Assembly (NCBI GenBank): GCA_013203855.1
Contig: JABMPG010000009.1
Coordinates: 1-9,738 of the forward strand
DNA from: a bacterium
GTDB taxonomy: Bacteria > Sumerlaeota > Sumerlaeia > UBA8349
DNA: 9,738 bases
Direction: 5' to 3'
Positions 7,342 to 9,738 of this stretch are shown piece after piece. The notes beneath the pieces are model-generated. The model was not told where the DNA came from and did not search any database. It saw only the letters and a list, made by a program, of their open reading frames with translations. Made by a program: the position numbers and the translations under genes. Position 1 is the stretch's first letter, and every line of letters starts with the position of its first letter.

Positions 7342-7965
7342 ATGATTGGCGAGAACGGAACGATGTACTATCTGTCCAATTCCAAGGTCTGCACACATAT
7401 TCACTGCGGGAAGGCCGCGCTCTTCGCCGCGGAAACATGCGCCAGGCATCTGGAGGATACTTCGGCCTGGCGCGAGGAAATCCACAGGCGCGTCCGGTCG
7501 GGCGAATCCCTCCAGGGGGCGAACCTCGAAAATGCCAACCTCAAAGGGATGGCCCTGCCCATGGCCAAACTCGAGGAGGCCAACCTGGCCGGGGCCGATC
7601 TGGAAGGCGCTGATCTCGAGGCCGCCCACTTGACCCGGGTCGTGGCTCCAGGGGCGAACTTCAAGGGGGCCAACCTTCGCGGTGCTCAGTGCGGCCTGGC
7701 CCTTTTGGGAGCTGCGGTTCTTGACGAAGCGGTCTGCGACGGCGCGGATTTTCGGCGGGCCAACTTCGTCGGGACCTCGGCCCGCAACGCGTCGTTCCGA
7801 GAGTGCGATTTCTACTACTCCCGTCCCGGCGCCGCCGATTTCTCCGGCGCCGACCTGTCCGAAGCCAACATTCAGCGCGCCATTTTTCGAGCCGCCAACC
7901 TGCGCGGCGCGAAACTCGAAACAGCCCGGGGCAGCGCCAATTTCGAGCGAGCCACGCGGGGGTGA
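7342..7965 (+). CDS. Pentapeptide-repeat protein with N-terminal Cys/His knuckle
   Basis: From ATG 7342 this is 207 residues. Near the N-terminus, C17-x4-C22-x10-C33-x2-H36 looks like a small zinc knuckle, of a kind found in front of other pentapeptide-repeat proteins. Residues 57-196 are 28 pentapeptides in unbroken register, such as LAGAD-LEGAD and FKGAN-LRGAQ. At four per turn they would make seven coils of a right-handed quadrilateral beta-helix. No signal peptide or membrane helix is visible, so it is probably cytoplasmic. Start choice is uncertain: in-frame ATGs at 7264, 7342 and 7363 all lack a strong Shine-Dalgarno, and the residues before 7342 look non-conserved. It lies on the same strand, 86 bases after the DUF4340 gene. 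Some family members mimic DNA and protect gyrase, but nothing here shows that role. Confidence 0.85.
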   Translation: MIGENGTMYYLSNSKVCTHIHCGKAALFAAETCARHLEDTSAWREEIHRRVRSGESLQGANLENANLKGMALPMAKLEEANLAGADLEGADLEAAHLTRVVAPGANFKGANLRGAQCGLALLGAAVLDEAVCDGADFRRANFVGTSARNASFRECDFYYSRPGAADFSGADLSEANIQRAIFRAANLRGAKLETARGSANFERATRG

Positions 7966-8014
7966 GTTTTGGGTCTTGAGATTAGGGCGGCTGTGACACG
8001 TTGCTTGCCGCCGC

Positions 8015-8018
8015 GGAG
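8015..8018 (+). promoter_or_regulatory. Ribosome-binding site deciding the MBL hydrolase start
   Basis: GGAG lies nine bases before ATG 8028. It favours this ATG over the in-frame TTG at 8001, which has no such site. Confidence 0.5.
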
Positions 8019-8027
8019 ATTGATATC

Positions 8028-8621
8028 ATGCTGATCGACCATTTTCTTATCGTCGAGGTCAACGAGACCAACGTCTACCTTGCCTCCTGTCGCCAGACCC
8101 GCCAGGCCGCCATTATCGACGCCGGCGGCTTCTCGGCGGATCTCGCCCGCGCCGTTCGTGAAAACGACCTCTCTGTCAGATACCTTCTCGTGACCCATGA
8201 CCATTTCGACCACACCGACGCCCTTCCCGAGTATCTCCGAGCCTTCCCGGAGTGCGAAGTCCTGGCGGCAGCGAGTCGTTCGGGGGGCGTTCCGTCCCGG
8301 CAGATCGCGGACGACCAGGTGCTGGAACTCGGCAACCTGAGCATCCGGGCCCTGTTTATCCCCGGGCATACCGGCGACAGCACCGCCTGGCATTTCACCA
8401 GAGGGGAGGAAGGCCCCGCGCCATCGGTGTCCGTCGTTTTCTGCGGCGACGCTCTCTTTGCCGGATCGGTGGGCGGCACCCACGGCGAGACAGCGCGGAA
8501 CCAGGAACTGAACGGCATCCGCGACAAGATATTTACACTCCCGCCCGATACGCTTATCTTCCCCGGGCACGGCCCGGCCAGCACCATCGCCGTTGAAAGC
8601 CGACACAATCCATTTTTCTGA
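8028..8621 (+). CDS. MBL-fold metallo-hydrolase, glyoxalase II / YcbL-like
   Basis: A 197-residue soluble metallo-beta-lactamase-fold enzyme. The metal ligands are all present: H57, H59, D61 and H62 in THDHFDHTD, H114 in PGHTGDST, D141 in FCGDALF and H181 in FPGHGP. The tail ASTIAVESRHNPFF is the one usual for short GloB-like (YcbL-type) hydrolases, which cleave thioesters such as hydroxyacylglutathione or related small esters. The substrate-binding C-terminal helical domain of true glyoxalase II is missing, so the substrate is uncertain. Where most relatives have a GS(I/V)GR(T/S)D block, this one reads GSVGGTH. The ATG at 8028 is preferred because GGAG lies nine bases upstream; an in-frame TTG at 8001 is the alternative. 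A persulfide dioxygenase is less likely given the short length and motifs. Confidence 0.9.
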   Translation: MLIDHFLIVEVNETNVYLASCRQTRQAAIIDAGGFSADLARAVRENDLSVRYLLVTHDHFDHTDALPEYLRAFPECEVLAAASRSGGVPSRQIADDQVLELGNLSIRALFIPGHTGDSTAWHFTRGEEGPAPSVSVVFCGDALFAGSVGGTHGETARNQELNGIRDKIFTLPPDTLIFPGHGPASTIAVESRHNPFF

Positions 8622-8636
8622 GCACGCTCAGGAAGA
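8613..8636 (+). terminator. Stem-loop over the stop codon of the MBL gene, weak terminator candidate
   Basis: TTTTTCTGAG (8613-8622) can pair with CTCAGGAAGA (8627-8636) around a CACG loop, giving ten pairs including two G-U. The core CTGAG/CTCAG is perfect. There is no T run after it, so a standard intrinsic terminator is unlikely. It may simply be a 3'-end hairpin between the MBL gene and tsaB. Confidence 0.2.
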
Positions 8637-8732
8637 AGATAGTAATATCTCTCGCCGACCTGTACCATGTTGCTCCTGGGGCAAGCGAACCAAGCCCCCA
8701 CGCCAGACTCAAAAACTCGAAACCCATTGCCG

Positions 8733-9467
8733 ATGCGTATCCTTTCTCTTGAAACCGCAACCTACTCCGGCGGCGTCGCCTTTATAAACGGCGATTCGCG
8801 CGAGACGGCCGGGCCCTTCGAATCCCGCGCCGCCAGCCGGGAGGTTCTCGCCGCGGCGAACGATCTTCTCCTGGCCCATGGTTGCGGGCCCCGAGATCTG
8901 GATCTTGTGGCCGTGTCGACCGGTCCCGGCCTCTTCACCGGGGTGCGTGTCGGGCTTGCCATCGCGAAAACGCTGGTCTGGGCCTGCGGGCCCGATCGCG
9001 CCCCCAGCCTTATCGGCGTGCCGACCCTCGACGCCGTGGCCCCCATGGCCCTCGATCGAGGCGACCAGGAAGAACACTTTGTCGCCGCCGTCACCGACGC
9101 GCGACGCGGCGAAGTCTACGCCGCCCTCTTCTCCGTCGAAAACAACCGCGCGCTCCGACGCCTCGGTCCCGACATCGTTGTCCGCCCCGAACGGCTCGCG
9201 GAACGTCTCCTCGGGAATCGCGAAATGGGGGATCGGCCCCTCTGGTTGGTCGGAGACGGCGCGGACCGCTACCGCACTCTTCTCGAGGAAAACCTCGGCG
9301 CACAAGCCCGCTTCGCTCCCCAAGACGAGGGCGCGGGCCTTGCTCTACGTATCGCCGATCTGGCCGTCCACCATCTGAAAGAATCCGGACCTCACACGCC
9401 CTTCGAACTTCAGCCTCACTACGTCCGGCGTCCCGACGCCCGTCTTCCCGTTATTCTGGGCCACTGA
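8733..9467 (+). CDS. tsaB: tRNA threonylcarbamoyladenosine biosynthesis protein TsaB
   Basis: A 244-residue protein of the ASKHA superfamily that works with TsaD and TsaE to transfer the threonylcarbamoyl group, made by TsaC/TsaC2, onto A37 of ANN-decoding tRNAs. The diagnostic features are the N-terminus MRILSLETAT, the block STGPGLFTGVRVGLAIAK (62-79), DARRGEVYAALF in the middle, and the C-terminal LQPHYVRRPDA. The length is that of a stand-alone TsaB without a fused RimI acetyltransferase. The motif after the first beta-hairpin reads SREVLAA where many homologues have a His-Ser pair. ATG 8733 is chosen because it begins exactly at the family N-terminus; an in-frame ATG at 8667 would add 22 unrelated residues, and neither has a clear Shine-Dalgarno. 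Its usual partners are not in the window. Confidence 0.92.
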   Translation: MRILSLETATYSGGVAFINGDSRETAGPFESRAASREVLAAANDLLLAHGCGPRDLDLVAVSTGPGLFTGVRVGLAIAKTLVWACGPDRAPSLIGVPTLDAVAPMALDRGDQEEHFVAAVTDARRGEVYAALFSVENNRALRRLGPDIVVRPERLAERLLGNREMGDRPLWLVGDGADRYRTLLEENLGAQARFAPQDEGAGLALRIADLAVHHLKESGPHTPFELQPHYVRRPDARLPVILGH

Positions 9468-9513
9468 GTCAGTCGATGTGGAGAAAGTTTACTGCCGCCC
9501 GTTCAGGGCTGTT

Positions 9514-9738
9514 ATGCAGACTGCTGAATCTATAGATATACGGAGGCCTTGCTGCATCTGGCTGCGCTTGCGAAGGGCAAGGCCACCTACGAGACCATTG
9601 GCGAAGTTTCGCAAACGGCTCATCAGATTCCGCGACTCGCTCTTCACGTTTCTCGACGCCCCGGCTGTTCCTTTTGACAACAACCGGGCCGAAAGGGAAA
9701 TTCGACCGGCGGTGATCGCGCGCAGGAATTCATTTCAC
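9514..9738 (+). pseudogene. 5'-truncated IS66-family transposase (runs off right edge)
   Basis: Frame 1 is open to the window end. From about 9595 it reads as the C-terminal part of an IS66-type TnpC transposase, with the blocks FRDSLFTFLDAP, FDNNRAEREIRP and VIARRNSFH. The Glu of the NNRAE motif corresponds to the last acidic residue of the DDE triad. A full transposase needs roughly 500 residues, yet only about 40 recognisable residues separate the tsaB region from the window edge. The N-terminal zinc finger, coiled coil and first two acidic residues are therefore missing. Residues from ATG 9514 to about 9594 are not clearly IS66-like and the true left boundary is unknown. Whether the C-terminus continues beyond the edge cannot be seen. 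Confidence 0.75.

Noticed and set aside
7499..7938. Repetitive GCC-AAC-CTG-like DNA as a possible tandem DNA repeat or CRISPR-like array
   Set aside because: The periodicity is 15 bases and is explained completely by coding of consecutive pentapeptides.
9463..9473. Palindrome ACTGAGTCAGT over the tsaB stop codon, as a possible terminator
   Set aside because: A one-base centre cannot form an RNA hairpin of useful length and no T run follows.

Overview
The window is a GC-rich (roughly 60-65% by eye) stretch of bacterial chromosome in which every convincing gene lies on the + strand. Ribosome-binding sites of the GGAGG type precede several genes. A GldA/GldF/GldG-like ABC operon next to a DUF4340 gene, together with ISKra4- and IS66-type transposons, suggests an environmental, diderm-like bacterium. 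A deltaproteobacterial, PVC-group, Hydrogenedentota or Sumerlaeota-like lineage would fit, but the sequence alone does not settle the phylum.

Layout. Positions 1-138 hold the last 45 codons of an unrecognised gene, followed by about 218 bases with no gene I can support. Positions 357-1901 are an apparently complete ISKra4-family insertion sequence. It has a perfect 23-bp terminal inverted repeat and one intact DDE transposase, whose stop codon lies inside the right repeat. Positions 2012-7255 form a tight four-gene operon: ABC ATPase, six-TM ABC-2 permease, membrane-anchored GldG/IFT-type auxiliary protein, and a membrane-anchored DUF4340 protein. The genes overlap by 8 nt, are separated by 9 nt, and overlap by 4 nt. 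The DUF4340 protein can be read as four diverged tandem copies of one module of about 140 residues.

Three further genes follow: a pentapeptide-repeat protein with 28 uninterrupted pentapeptides and an N-terminal Cys/His knuckle (to 7965), a glyoxalase-II/YcbL-like metallo-beta-lactamase-fold hydrolase (8028-8621), and tsaB (8733-9467), which is needed for the universal t6A37 tRNA modification. The window ends in a 5'-truncated IS66-type transposase remnant.

How the genes work together. The four-gene block is best read as one envelope machine, with ATPase and permease in the inner membrane and two large extracytoplasmic proteins anchored beside them. Its substrate cannot be read from the sequence. 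MBL hydrolase and tsaB are ordinary housekeeping genes, and the pentapeptide protein is of unknown role. I see no CRISPR array, tRNA, rRNA, phage or defence module. The least described part is the Gld-like/DUF4340 operon, especially the four-module DUF4340 protein. I do not see evidence for a wholly new system.
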